Shown: positions 1-11,468 of the stretch, piece after piece
Layout of the letters: each line of letters opens with the position of its first letter
Numbering within the stretch: position 1 is the first letter of the stretch
NCBI RefSeq assembly: GCF_032854445.1
Contig: NW_027018024.1
Location: 1 to 64,000 of the forward strand
Reading direction: 5' to 3'
Length of the DNA: 64,000 bases
DNA from: Liolophura sinensis
Lineage: Eukaryota > Mollusca > Polyplacophora > Chitonida > Chitonidae
Notes under the pieces: generated by a model
Databases searched by the model: none
The model's input: only the letters and a program-made list of their open reading frames with translations
Told to the model about the DNA's origin: nothing
Position numbers and translations under genes: made by a program

Positions 1-3000
1 GTAGATAAAGACATTGAGAATGTCTTGGACTTAGAAGTAAGACAATTGCTTGGTGAGTTAAATGGGCTTAGCTCAAAGATTTGACGTCTTCTGGGCTACC
101 GAAGGGCACATAACTTATAGTTAAAAGTTGAATATAGTAATGACCAGTCGCGATGGTACATAGTACAGTGTAGCCGATTTCAATTAACAAAAAGACCAGG
201 CAAAAATGCAAAAGTGGAAAAACTGTTCCAGTGCTGCTGGTAAGAGGCTAATCCGACATATTTTTTGACGCGAAATCGAATGGTTCAAACCGCGTTGCTC
301 TCAGACCAATACTTTTGGCTGTAGCGCCAATAGAATGATCATTGATGTCATAGTCACGTGCCCAGCAACGGCTCTTACTCCATGGAAACCAGGGAAATTT
401 GCAATTTTTTAAACAGCTGCCGATGCCTGGCCCAATTCCGCATCATTTAGAATCTTATTGATGTGGTTCAGTGATCAGTTGTACTTTTTACAGCAGACTG
501 TATCAAGTACCTTGTGTTTTTTTATGTACGAATGGTGTGGTTTTTCTACACGTAGATAAAGGCATTGAGATTGTCTTGGACTTAGAAGTAAGACAATTGC
601 TGGGAGAGTTAAATGGGCTTAGCCCAAAGATTTGACGTCTCCTGGGCTACCAAAGGGCACAGAACATATAGTCAAAAGTTGAATATAATAATGACCAGTC
701 GCGATTGTAGATAGTATCCGATTTCAATTAACAAAAAGACCAGGCAAAAATGCAAAAGTGGAAAAACTGTTCCAGTGCTGCTGGTAAGAGGCTAATCCGA
801 CGTATTTTGTCACGAGAAATCGAATGGTGCAAACCGCGTTGCTCTCCGACCAATACTTTTGGCTGTAGCCACAATTGAATGATCATTGATGTCATAGTCA
901 CGTGCCCAGCAACGGCTCTTACTCCATGGAAACCAGGGAAATTTGCAATTTTTTAACAGCTGCCGATGCCTGGCCCAATTCCGCATCTTTTGGCACCTTA
1001 TTTATGTGGGTCAGAGTTTAAGTGTACTTTTTACAGCAGACTGTATCAGGAACCTTGTGTTTTTTATGTACAAATGGTGTGGTTTTTCTACACGTAGATA
1101 AAGACATTAAGATTGTCTTGGACTTAGAAGTAAGACAATTGCTGGGTGAGTTAAATGGGCTTAGCCCAAAGATTTGACGTCTTCTCGGCTACCGAAGGGC
1201 ACATAAGTTATAGTCAAAAGTTGAATATAGTAATGACCAGTCGCGATGGTACATAGTACAGTGTAGCAGATTTCAATTAACAAAAAGACCAGGCAAAAAT
1301 GCAAAAGTGGAAAAACTATTCCAGTGCTGCTGGTAAGATGCTAATCCGACGTATTTTGTCACGAGAAATCGAATGGTACAAACCGCGTTGCTCTTCCACC
1401 AATAGTTTTGGCTGTAGCGACAATTAAATGATCATTGATGTCATAATCACGTGCCCAGCAACGGCACTTACTCCTTGGAAACCAGGGAAATTTGCAATTT
1501 TTTAACAGCTGAAGATGCCTGGCCCAATTCCGAATCTTTTATAATCTTATTGATGTGGTTCAATAATCAGTTTTTTATGTACGGATTGTGTGGTTTTTCT
1601 ACACTTAGATAAAGACATTGAGATTGTCTTGGACTTAGAAGTAAGACAATTGCTGATTGAGTTAAATGGGCTTAGCCCAAAGATTTGACGTCTTCTGGGC
1701 TACCGAAGGGCACATAACGTATAGTTAAAAGTTGAATATAGTAATGACCAGTCGCGATGGTACATAGTACAGTGTAGCCGATTTCAATTAACAAAAAGAC
1801 CAGGCAAAAATGCAAAAGTGGAAAAACTGTTCCAGTGCTGCTGGTAAGAGGTTAATCCGACGTATTTTGTGACGAGAAATCGAATGGTGTAAACCGCGTT
1901 GCTTTCCGACCAATACTTTTGGCTGTAGCGCCAATTGAATGATCATTGATGTCATAATCACGTGCCCAGCAACGGCTCTTACTCCATGGAAACCAGGGAC
2001 AATTGCAATTTTTTAACAGCTGCCGATGCCTGGCCCAATTCCACATCTTTTGGCACCTTAATGATGTAGGTCAGTTTACAGTATTACTTTTCACAGCAGA
2101 CTGTATCTAGTACTTTGTGTTTTATATGTACAAATGGTGTGGTTTTTCTACACGTAGATAAAGACATTGAGATTGTCTTGGACTTAGAAGTAAGACAATT
2201 GCTGGGTGAGTTAAATGGGCTTAGCCCAAAGATTTGACGTCTTCTGGGCTACCGAAGGGCACATAACTTATAGTCAAAAGTTGAATATAGTAATGACCAG
2301 TCGCGATGGTACATAATATACATTGTAGCCGATTTCAAAAAGTAAATAGACCAGGCAAACATGCAAAAGTGGAAAAACTGTTCCAGTGCTGCTGGTAAGA
2401 GGCTAATCCGACGTATTTTGTGACGAGAAATCGAATGGTGCAAACCGCGTTGCTCTCCGCCCAATACGTTTGGCTGTAGCGCGAATTGAATGATCATTGA
2501 TGTCATAGTCACGTGCCCAGCAAGGGATCTTACTCCATGGAAACCAGTGAAATATGCAATTTTTTAAACAGCTGCCGATGCCTGGCCCAATTCCGCATCA
2601 TTTAGAATCTTATTGATGTGGTTCAGTGATCAGTTGTACTTTTTACAGCAGACTGTACGTAGTACCTTGTGTTTTTTATGTACGAATGGTGTGGTTTTTC
2701 TACACGTAGATAAACAAATTGAGATTGTCTTGGACTTAGAAGTAAGACAATTGCTGGGTGAGTTAAATGGGCTTAGCCCAAAGATTTGACGTCTTCTGGG
2801 CTACAGAAGGGCACATAACTTATAGTCAAAAGTTGAATATAGTAATGACCAGTCGCGATGGTACATAATATACATTGTAGCCGATTTCAATAAATAAAAA
2901 GACCAGGCAAAAATGCAAAAGTGGAAAAACTGTTCCAGTGCTGCTGGTAAGAGGCTAATCCGACGTATTTTTTGACGACAAATCGAATGGTGCAAACCAC

Positions 3001-3258
3001 TTTGCTTTCCGGCCAAAATTTTGGCTTTAACGACAATTGAATGATCATTGATGACAACATCGCGTCCCTAGCAACGGCTCTTACTCCATGGAAACCAGGG
3101 AAATTTGCAATTTTTTAAACAGTTGCCGATGCCTTTGCCCAATTCCGCATGTTTTGGCACCTTATTGATGTGGGTCAGTGTTCAATTGTACTTTTTACAG
3201 CAGACTGTATCTAGTAGTTTGTGTTTTTTTATATACAAATGGTGTGGTTTTTCTACAC
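1..3258 (+). repeat. Six-unit HOR A, copy 1 (3258 bp)
   Basis: Six units of 551, 542, 511, 549, 552 and 553 bases. The sequence from 1 to about 2945 is repeated almost exactly from 3259 to about 6205, including private variants such as GAGAATGTCTTGG, AGCTCAAAG and the 511-base deletion unit. The true left end may lie before the window. The last roughly 310 bases (2946-3258) differ from the matching part of copy 2, where copy 2 switches to another unit type. Confidence 0.93.
1094..1604 (+). repeat. Short satellite unit, 511 bp (39-bp deletion)
   Basis: About 39 bases are missing between the ATCAG that follows TTCAATA and the TTTTTTATG run near 1570. The lost part normally holds TTGTAC, the T-run, CAGCAGACTG and the CTAGTACCTTG region. 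A TT match at both edges suggests a short-homology deletion. The same allele recurs at 4352 and 13117. Confidence 0.92.
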
Positions 3259-6200
3259 GTAGATAAAGACATTGAGAATGTCTTGGACTTAGAAGTAAGA
3301 CAATTGCTTGGTGAGTTAAATGGGCTTAGCTCAAAGATTTGACGTCTTCTGGGCTACCGAAGGGCACATAACTTATAGTTAAAAGTTGAATATAGTAATG
3401 ACCAGTCGCGATGGTACATAGTACAGTGTAGCCGATTTCAATTAACAAAAAGACCAGGCAAAAATGCAAAAGTGGAAAAAACTGTTCCAGTGCTGCTGGT
3501 AAGAGGCTAATCCGACATATTTTTTGACGCGAAATCGAATGGTTCAAACCGCGTTGCTCTCAGACCAATACTTTTGGCTGTAGCGCCAATAGAATGATCA
3601 TTGATGTCATAGTCACGTGCCCAGCAACGGCTCTTACTCCATGGAAACCAGGGAAATTTGCAATTTTTTAAACAGCTGCCGATGCCTGGCCCAATTCCGC
3701 ATCATTTAGAATCTTATTGATGTGGTTCAGTGATCAGTTGTACTTTTTACAGCAGACTGTATCAAGTACCTTGTGTTTTTTATGTACGAATGGTGTGGTT
3801 TTTCTACACGTAGATAAAGGCATTGAGATTGTCTTGGACTTAGAAGTAAGACAATTGCTGGGAGAGTTAAATGGGCTTAGCCCAAAGATTTGACGTCTCC
3901 TGGGCTACCAAAGGGCACAGAACATATAGTCAAAAGTTGAATATAATAATGACCAGTCGCGATTGTAGATAGTATCCGATTTCAATTAACAAAAAGACCA
4001 GGCAAAAATGCAAAAGTGGAAAAACTGTTCCAGTGCTGCTGGTAAGAGGCTAATCCGACGTATTTTGTCACGAGAAATCGAATGGTGCAAACCGCGTTGC
4101 TCTCCGACCAATACTTTTGGCTGTAGCCACAATTGAATGATCATTGATGTCATAGTCACGTGCCCAGCAACGGCTCTTACTCCATGGAAACCAGGGAAAT
4201 TTGCAATTTTTTAACAGCTGCCGATGCCTGGCCCAATTCCGCATCTTTTGGCACCTTATTTATGTGGGTCAGAGTTTAAGTGTACTTTTTACAGCAGACT
4301 GTATCAGGAACCTTGTGTTTTTTATGTACAAATGGTGTGGTTTTTCTACACGTAGATAAAGACATTAAGATTGTCTTGGACTTAGAAGTAAGACAATTGC
4401 TGGGTGAGTTAAATGGGCTTAGCCCAAAGATTTGACGTCTTCTCGGCTACCGAAGGGCACATAAGTTATAGTCAAAAGTTGAATATAGTAATGACCAGTC
4501 GCGATGGTACATAGTACAGTGTAGCAGATTTCAATTAACAAAAAGACCAGGCAAAAATGCAAAAGTGGAAAAACTATTCCAGTGCTGCTGGTAAGATGCT
4601 AATCCGACGTATTTTGTCACGAGAAATCGAATGGTACAAACCGCGTTGCTCTTCCACCAATAGTTTTGGCTGTAGCGACAATTAAATGATCATTGATGTC
4701 ATAATCACGTGCCCAGCAACGGCACTTACTCCTTGGAAACCAGGGAAATTTGCAATTTTTTAACAGCTGAAGATGCCTGGCCCAATTCCGAATCTTTTAT
4801 AATCTTATTGATGTGGTTCAATAATCAGTTTTTTATGTACGGATTGTGTGGTTTTTCTACACTTAGATAAAGACATTGAGATTGTCTTGGACTTAGAAGT
4901 AAGACAATTGCTGATTGAGTTAAATGGGCTTAGCCCAAAGATTTGACGTCTTCTGGGCTACCGAAGGGCACATAACGTATAGTTAAAAGTTGAATATAGT
5001 AATGACCAGTCGCGATGGTACATAGTACAGTGTAGCCGATTTCAATTAACAAAAAGACCAGGCAAAAATGCAAAAGTGGAAAAACTGTTCCAGTGCTGCT
5101 GGTAAGAGGTTAATCCGACGTATTTTGTGACGAGAAATCGAATGGTGTAAACCGCGTTGCTTTCCGACCAATACTTTTGGCTGTAGCGCCAATTGAATGA
5201 TCATTGATGTCATAATCACGTGCCCAGCAACGGCTCTTACTCCATGGAAACCAGGGACAATTGCAATTTTTTAACAGCTGCCGATGCCTGGCCCAATTCC
5301 ACATCTTTTGGCACCTTAATGATGTAGGTCAGTTTACAGTATTACTTTTCACAGCAGACTGTATCTAGTTACTTTGTGTTTTATATGTACAAATGGTGTG
5401 GTTTTTCTACACGTAGATAAAGACATTGAGATTGTCTTGGACTTAGAAGTAAGACAATTGCTGGGTGAGTTAAATGGGCTTAGCCCAAAGATTTGACGTC
5501 TTCTGGGCTACCGAAGGGCACATACTTATAGTTAAAAGTTGAATATAGTAATGACCAGTCGCGATGGTACATAATATACATTGTAGCCGATTTCAAAAAG
5601 TTAAATAGACCAGGCAAACATGCAAAAGTGGAAAAACTGTTCCAGTGCTGCTGGTAAGAGGCTAATCCGACGTATTTTGTGACGAGAAATCGAATGGTGC
5701 AAACCGCGTTGCTCTCCGCCCAATACGTTTTGGCTGTAGCGCGAATTGAATGATCATTGATGTCATAGTCACGTGCCCAGCAAGGGATCTTACTCCATGG
5801 AAACCAGTGAAATATGCAATTTTTTAAACAGCTGCCGATGCCTGGCCCAATTCCGCATCATTTAGAATCTTATTGATGTGGTTCAGTGATCAGTTGTACT
5901 TTTTACAGCAGACTGTACGTAGTACCTTGTGTTTTTTATGTACGAATGGTGTGGTTTTTCTACACGTAGATAAACAAATTGAGATTGTCTTGGACTTAGA
6001 AGTAAGACAATTGCTGGGTGAGTTAAATGGGCTTAGCCCAAAGATTTGACGTCTTCTGGGCTACAGAAGGGCACATAACTTATAGTCAAAAGTTGAATAT
6101 AGTAATGACCAGTCGCGATGGTACATAATATACATTGTAGCCGATTTCAATAAATAAAAAGACCAGGCAAAAATGCAAAAGTGGAAAAACTGTTCCAGTG

Positions 6201-6516
6201 CTGCTTGTAAGAGACTAATCCGATGTATTTTGTGACGAGAAATCGAATGGTGCAAACCGCGTTGCTCTCCGACCAATACTTTTGGCTGTAGCGACAATTG
6301 AATGATCATTGATGTCATAGTCACGTGCCAGAAACGGCTCTTACTCCATGGAAACCAGGGAAATTTGCAATTTTTTAACAGCTGTTGATGCCTGGCCCAA
6401 TTCCGCATCTTTTTGGCACCTTATTTATGTGGGTCACTGTTAAAGTGTACTTTTTACAGCAGACTGTATCAAGTACCTTGTGTTTTTTATCTACAAATGG
6501 TTCGGTTTTTCTACCC
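3259..6516 (+). repeat. Six-unit HOR A, copy 2
   Basis: The copy follows copy 1 directly at an offset of 3258, drifting to 3260 by the end. Its six units are 551, 542, 511, 550, 553 and 551 bases. It is near-identical to copy 1 up to about 6205. The differences I could see are mostly single-base indels: one T fewer in the T-run after TTGTG near 3775, an extra A near 3480, an extra T near 5370, a lost A near 5524 and an extra T near 5602. From about 6206 it diverges (CTTGTAAGAGAC against CTGGTAAGAGGC), which marks an exchange boundary. Confidence 0.92.
4352..4862 (+). repeat. Short satellite unit, 511 bp (39-bp deletion)
   Basis: Same deletion as the unit at 1094, located one HOR A period (3258 bases) later. 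Its presence in both copies shows that the deletion predates the duplication. Confidence 0.92.
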
Positions 6517-8126
6517 GTAGATAAAGGCATTGAGATTGTTTTGGACTTAAAAGTAAGACAATTGCTGGGTGAGTTAAATGGGCTTAGCCCAAAGATTTGA
6601 CGTCTTCTGGGCTACCGAAGGGCACATAACTTATAGTCAAAAGTTGAATATAGTAATGACCCGGTCGCGATGGTACATAATATACATTGTAGCCGATTTC
6701 AATAAATAAAAAGACCAGGCAAAAATGCAAAATTGGACAATCTGTTCAGTGCTGCTGGTAAGAGGCTAATCCGACGTATTTTCTGACGAGAAATCGAATG
6801 GTGTAAACCGCTTTGCTCTCCGACCAATACTTTTGGCTGTAGCGACAATTGAATGATCACTGATGTCATAATCACGTGCCCAGCAACGGCTCTTACTCCA
6901 TGGAAACCAGGGAAATTTGCAATTTTTTAAACAGCTGCCGATGCCTGGCCCAATTCCGCATCATTTAGAATCTTATTGATGTGGTTCAGTGATCAGTTGT
7001 ACTTTTTAAGCAGACTGTATCTAGTACCTTGTGTTTTTTATGTACGAATGGTGTGGTTTTCCTACACGTAGATAAAGACATTGAGATTGTCTTGGACTTA
7101 GAAGTAAGACAATTGCTGGGTGAGTTAAATGGGCTTAGCCCAAAGATTTGACCGTCTTCTGGGCTACCGAAGGGCACATAACTTATAGTCAAAAGTTGAA
7201 TATAGTAATGACCAGTCGCGATGGTACATAGTACAGTGTAGCCGATTTCAATTAACAAAAAGACCAGGCAAAAATGCAAAAGTGGAAAAACTGTTCCAGT
7301 GCTGCTGGTAAGAGGCTAATCCGACGTATTTTGTGACGACAAATCGAATGGTGCAAACCACTTTGCTCTCCGGCCAAAATTTTGGCTTTAGCGACAATTG
7401 AATGATCATTGATGACAACATCACGTGCCTAGCAACGGCTCTTACTCCATGGAAACCAGGGAAATTTGCAATTTTTTAAACAGTTGCCGATGCCTGGCCC
7501 AATTCCGCATCTTTTGGCACCTTATTGATGTGGGTCAGTGTTCAATTGTACTTTTTACAGCAGACTGTATCTAGTAGTTTGTGTTTTTTTATATACAAAT
7601 GGTGTGGTTTTTCTACACGTAGATAAAGAAATTGAGATTGTCTTGGACTTAGAAGTAAGACAATTGCTGGATGAGTTAAATGGGTTTAGCCCAAAGATTT
7701 GACGTCTCCTGGGCTACCAAAGGGCACATAACCTATAGTCAAAAGTTGAATATAGCAATGACCAGTCGCGATGGTACATAGTACAGTGTAGCCGATTTCA
7801 ATTAACAAAAAGACCAGGCAAAAAATGCAAAAGTGGAAAAACTGTTCCAGTGCTGCTGGTAACAGGCTAATCCGATGTATTTTTGACGACAAATCGAATG
7901 GTGCAAACGGCGTTGCTCTCCGACCAAAACTTTTGGCTGTAGCGACAATTGAATGATCATTGATGACAAAATCACGTGCCCAGCAACGGCTCTTATTCCA
8001 TGGAAACCAGGGAAATTTGCAATTTTTAATCAGCTGCCGATGCCTGGCCCGATTCCGCATCTTTTTTCACCTTATTGATGTGGGTCAGTGTTCAATTGTA
8101 CTTTTTACAGCAGACTGTATCTAGTA
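5703..8126 (+). repeat. Six-unit-offset HOR B, copy 1
   Basis: This stretch matches 9005-11427 at an offset of 3301-3303 bases, six units later. Shared private features are the GCCCAATACG variant (5718 and 9021), TAAACAAATT (5966 and 9268), CTACCCGTAG (6517 and 9819), GTTTTGGACTTAAAAG and CCTACACG. It overlaps the end of HOR A copy 2, so the two duplications are staggered. The match ends near 8126, where CTAGTATATG meets CTAGTACTTTG in the partner. Confidence 0.88.
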
Positions 8127-9004
8127 TATGTGTTTTTTTATATACAAATGGTGTGGTTTTTCTACACGTAGATAAAGACATTGAGAATGTCTTGGACTTA
8201 GAAGTAAGACAATTGCTTGGTGAGTTAAATGGGCTTAGCTCAAAGATTTGACGTCTTCTGGGCTACCGAAGGGCACATAACTTATAGTCAAAAGTTGAAT
8301 ATAGTAATGAATAGTCGCGATGGTACATAGTACAGTGTAGCCGATTTCAATTAACAAAAAGACCAGGCAAAAATGCAAAAGTGGAAAAACTGTTCCAGTG
8401 CTGCTGGTAAGAGGCTAATCCGACATATTTTTTGACGCGAAATCGAATGGTTCAAACCGCGTTGCTCTCCGACCAATACTTTTGGCTGTAGCGACAATTG
8501 AATAATTTTTGATTACAAAATCTCGTGCCTAACAACGGCTCTTACTCCATGGAAACCAGGGAAATTTGCAATTTTTTAATCAGCTGCCGATGCCTGGCCC
8601 GATTCCGCATCTTTTGGCACCTTATTGATGTGGGTCAGTGATCAGTTGTACTTTTACAGCAGACTGTATCTAGTACTTTGTGTTTTTTATGTACGAATGG
8701 TGTGGTTTTTCTACACGTAGATAAAGACATTGAGATTGTCTTGGACTTAGTAGTAAGACAATTGCTGGATGAGTTAAATGGGCTTAGCCCAAAGATTTGA
8801 CGTCTTCTGGGCTACAGAAGGGCACATAACTTATAGTCAAAAGTTGAATATAGTAATGACCAGTCGCGATTGTACATAGTACAGTGTATCCGATAACAAA
8901 TTAACAAAAAGACCAGGCAAAAATGCAAAAGTCGAAAAACTGTTCCAGTGCTGATGATAGGAGGCTAATCCGACGTATTTTGTGACGAAAAATCGAATGG
9001 TGCA

Positions 9005-11427
9005 AACCGCGTTGCTCTCCGCCCAATACGTTTGGCTGTAGCGCGAATTGAATGATCATTGATGTCATAGTCACGTGCCCAGCAAGGGATCTTACTCCAT
9101 GGAAACCAGTGAAATATGCAATTTTTTAAACAGCTGCCGATGCCTGGCCCAATTCCGCATCATTTAGAATCTTATTGATGTGGTTCAGTGATCAGTTGTA
9201 CTTTTTACAGCAGACTGTACGTAGTACCTTGTGTTTTTTATGTACGAATGGTGTGGTTTTTCTACACGTAGATAAACAAATTGAGATTGTCTTGGACTTA
9301 GAAGTAAGACAATTGCTGGGTGAGTTAAATGGGCTTAGCCCAAAGATTTGACGTCTTCTGGGCTACAGAAGGGCACATAACTTATAGTCAAAAGTTGAAT
9401 ATAGTAATGACGAGTCGCGATGGTACATAATATACATTGTAGCCGATTTCAATAAATAAAAAGACCAGGCAAAAATGCAAAAGTGGAAAAACTGTTCCAG
9501 TGCTGCTTGTAAGAGACTAATCCGACGTATTTTGTGACGAGAAATCGAATGGTGCAAACCGCGTTGCTCTCCGACCAATACTTTTGGCTGTAGCGACAAT
9601 TGAATGATCATTGATGTCATAGTCACGTGCCCAGAAACGGCTCTTACTCCATGGAAACCAGGGAAATGTGCAATTTTTTAACAGCTGTTGATGCCTGGCC
9701 CAATTCCGCATCTTTTGGCACCTTATTTATGTGGGTCACTGTTAAAGTGTACTTTTTACAGCAGACTGTATCAAGTACCTTGTGTTTTTTATCTACAAAT
9801 GGTTCGGTTTTTCTACCCGTAGATAAAGGCATTGAGATTGTTTTGGACTTAAAAGTAAGACAATTGCTGGGTGAGTTAAATGGGCTTAGCCCAAAGATTT
9901 GACGTCTTCTGGGCTACCGAAGGGCACATAACTTATAGTCAAAAGTTGAATATAGTAATGACCCGTCGCGATGGTACATAATATACATTGTAGCCGATTT
10001 CAATAAATAAAAAGACCAGGCAAAAATGCAAAATTGGACAATCTGTTCCAGTGCTGCTGGTAAGAGGCTAATCCGACGTATTTTGTGAAGAGAAATCGAA
10101 TGGTGTAAACCGCTTTGCTCTCCGACCAATACTTTTGGCTGTAGCGACAATTGAATGATCACTGATGTCATAATCACGTGCCCAGCAACGGCTCTTACTC
10201 CATGGAAACCAGGGAAATTTGCAATTTTTTAAACAGCTGCCGATGCCTGGCCCAATTCCGCATCATTTAGAATCTTATTGATGTGGTTCAGTGATCAGTT
10301 GTACTTTTTACAGCAGACTGTATCTAGTACCTTGTGTTTTTTATGTACGAATGGTGTGGTTTTCCTACACGTAGATAAAGACATTGAGATTGTCTTGGAC
10401 TTAGAAGTAAGACAATTGCTGGGTGAGTTAAATGGGCTTAGCCCAAAGATTTGACGTCTTCTGGGCTACCGAAGGGCACATAACTTATAGTCAAAAGTTG
10501 AATATAGTAATGACCAGTCGCGATGGTACATAGTACAGTGTAGCCGATTTCAATTAACAAAAAGACCAGGCAAAAATGCAAAAGTGGAAAAACTGTTCCA
10601 GTGCTGCTGGTAAGAGGCTAATCCGACGTATTTTGTGACGACAAATCGAATGGTGCAAACCACTTTGCTCTCCGGCCAAAATTTTGGCTTTAGCGACAAT
10701 TGAATGATCATTGATGACAACATCACGTGCCTAGCAACGGCTCTTACTCCATGGAAACCAGGGAAATTTGCAATTTTTTAAACAGTTGCCGATGCCTGGC
10801 CCAATTCCGCATCTTTTGGCACCTTATTGATGTGGGTCAGTGTTCAATTGTACTTTTTACAGCAGACTGTATCTAGTAGTTTGTGTTTTTTTATATACAA
10901 ATGGTGTGGTTTTTCTACACGTAGATAAAGACATTGAGAATGTCTTGGACTTAGAAGTAAGACAATTGCTGGATGAGTTAAATGGGTTTAGCCCAAAGAT
11001 TTGACGTCTCCTGGGCTACCAAAGGGCACATAACTTATAGTCAAAAGTTGAATATAGCAATGACCAGTCGCGATGGTACATAGTACAGTGTAGCCGATTT
11101 CAATTAACAAAAAGACCAGGCAAAAATGCAAAAGTGGAAAAACTGTTCCAGTGCTGCTGGTAACAGGCTAATCCGATGTATTTTTGACGACAAATCGAAT
11201 GGTGCAAACCGCGTTGCTCTCCGACCAAAACTTTTGGCTGTAGCGACAATTGAATGATCATTGATGACAAAATCACGTGCCCAGCAACGGCTCTTATTCC
11301 ATGGAAACCAGGGAAATTTGCAATTTTTAATCAGCTGCCGATGCCTGGCCCGATTCCGCATCTTTTTTCACCTTATTGATGTGGGTCAGTGTTCAATTGT
11401 ACTTTTTACAGCAGACTGTATCTAGTA
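9005..11427 (+). repeat. Six-unit-offset HOR B, copy 2
   Basis: Unit starts 9268, 9819, 10371 and 10921 correspond to 5966, 6517, 7068 and 7619 in copy 1. The left boundary falls between about 8970 and 9010: upstream this copy reads GATGATAGGAGG where copy 1 reads GCTGGTAAGAGG. The right boundary is near 11427. One visible difference is that unit 10921 has AAGACATTGAGAATG where its partner has AAGAAATTGAGATTG, a small patch resembling the unit at position 1. Confidence 0.88.
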
Positions 11428-11468
11428 CTTTGTTTTATTTATGTACAAATGGTGTGGTTTTTCTACAC

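Larger units (their letters stand above)
1..11468 (+). repeat. Array zone I: six-unit register, 21 units
   Basis: Unit starts are 1, 552, 1094, 1605, 2154, 2706, 3259, 3810, 4352, 4863, 5413, 5966, 6517, 7068, 7619, 8168, 8717, 9268, 9819, 10371 and 10921. Diagnostic variants recur every sixth unit. The anchor variant GTAGATAAACAAATT is at 2706, 5966 and 9268. CTACCCGTAG is at 6517 and 9819. CCTACACG precedes 7068 and 10371. The 39-base deletion unit is at 1094 and 4352. The zone is built of overlapping six-unit duplications, described separately. Confidence 0.93.

Noticed and set aside
283-291. GTTCAAACC, resembling an RNA polymerase III B box, also at 3542-3550 and in the units at 8168 and 12018.
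   Set aside because: Only about four units have it; nearly all others read GGTGCAAACC. No convincing A box lies at the right spacing, so a tRNA or SINE origin is not supported.
2888-2900. AATAAA in the CAATAAATAAAAAG variant (units at 2706, 5966, 6517, 9268, 9819) as a polyadenylation signal.
   Set aside because: It is a local variant of CAATTAACAAAAAG in a run of A/T, with no associated gene or transcript evidence.
9627-9902. Recurrent plus-strand frame ending in a conserved stretch near the anchor, considered as a small repeated protein gene.
   Set aside because: No start context, no consistent length, and it is shortened or shifted by the 23-, 21- and 39-bp deletions without compensation, as expected for non-coding DNA.
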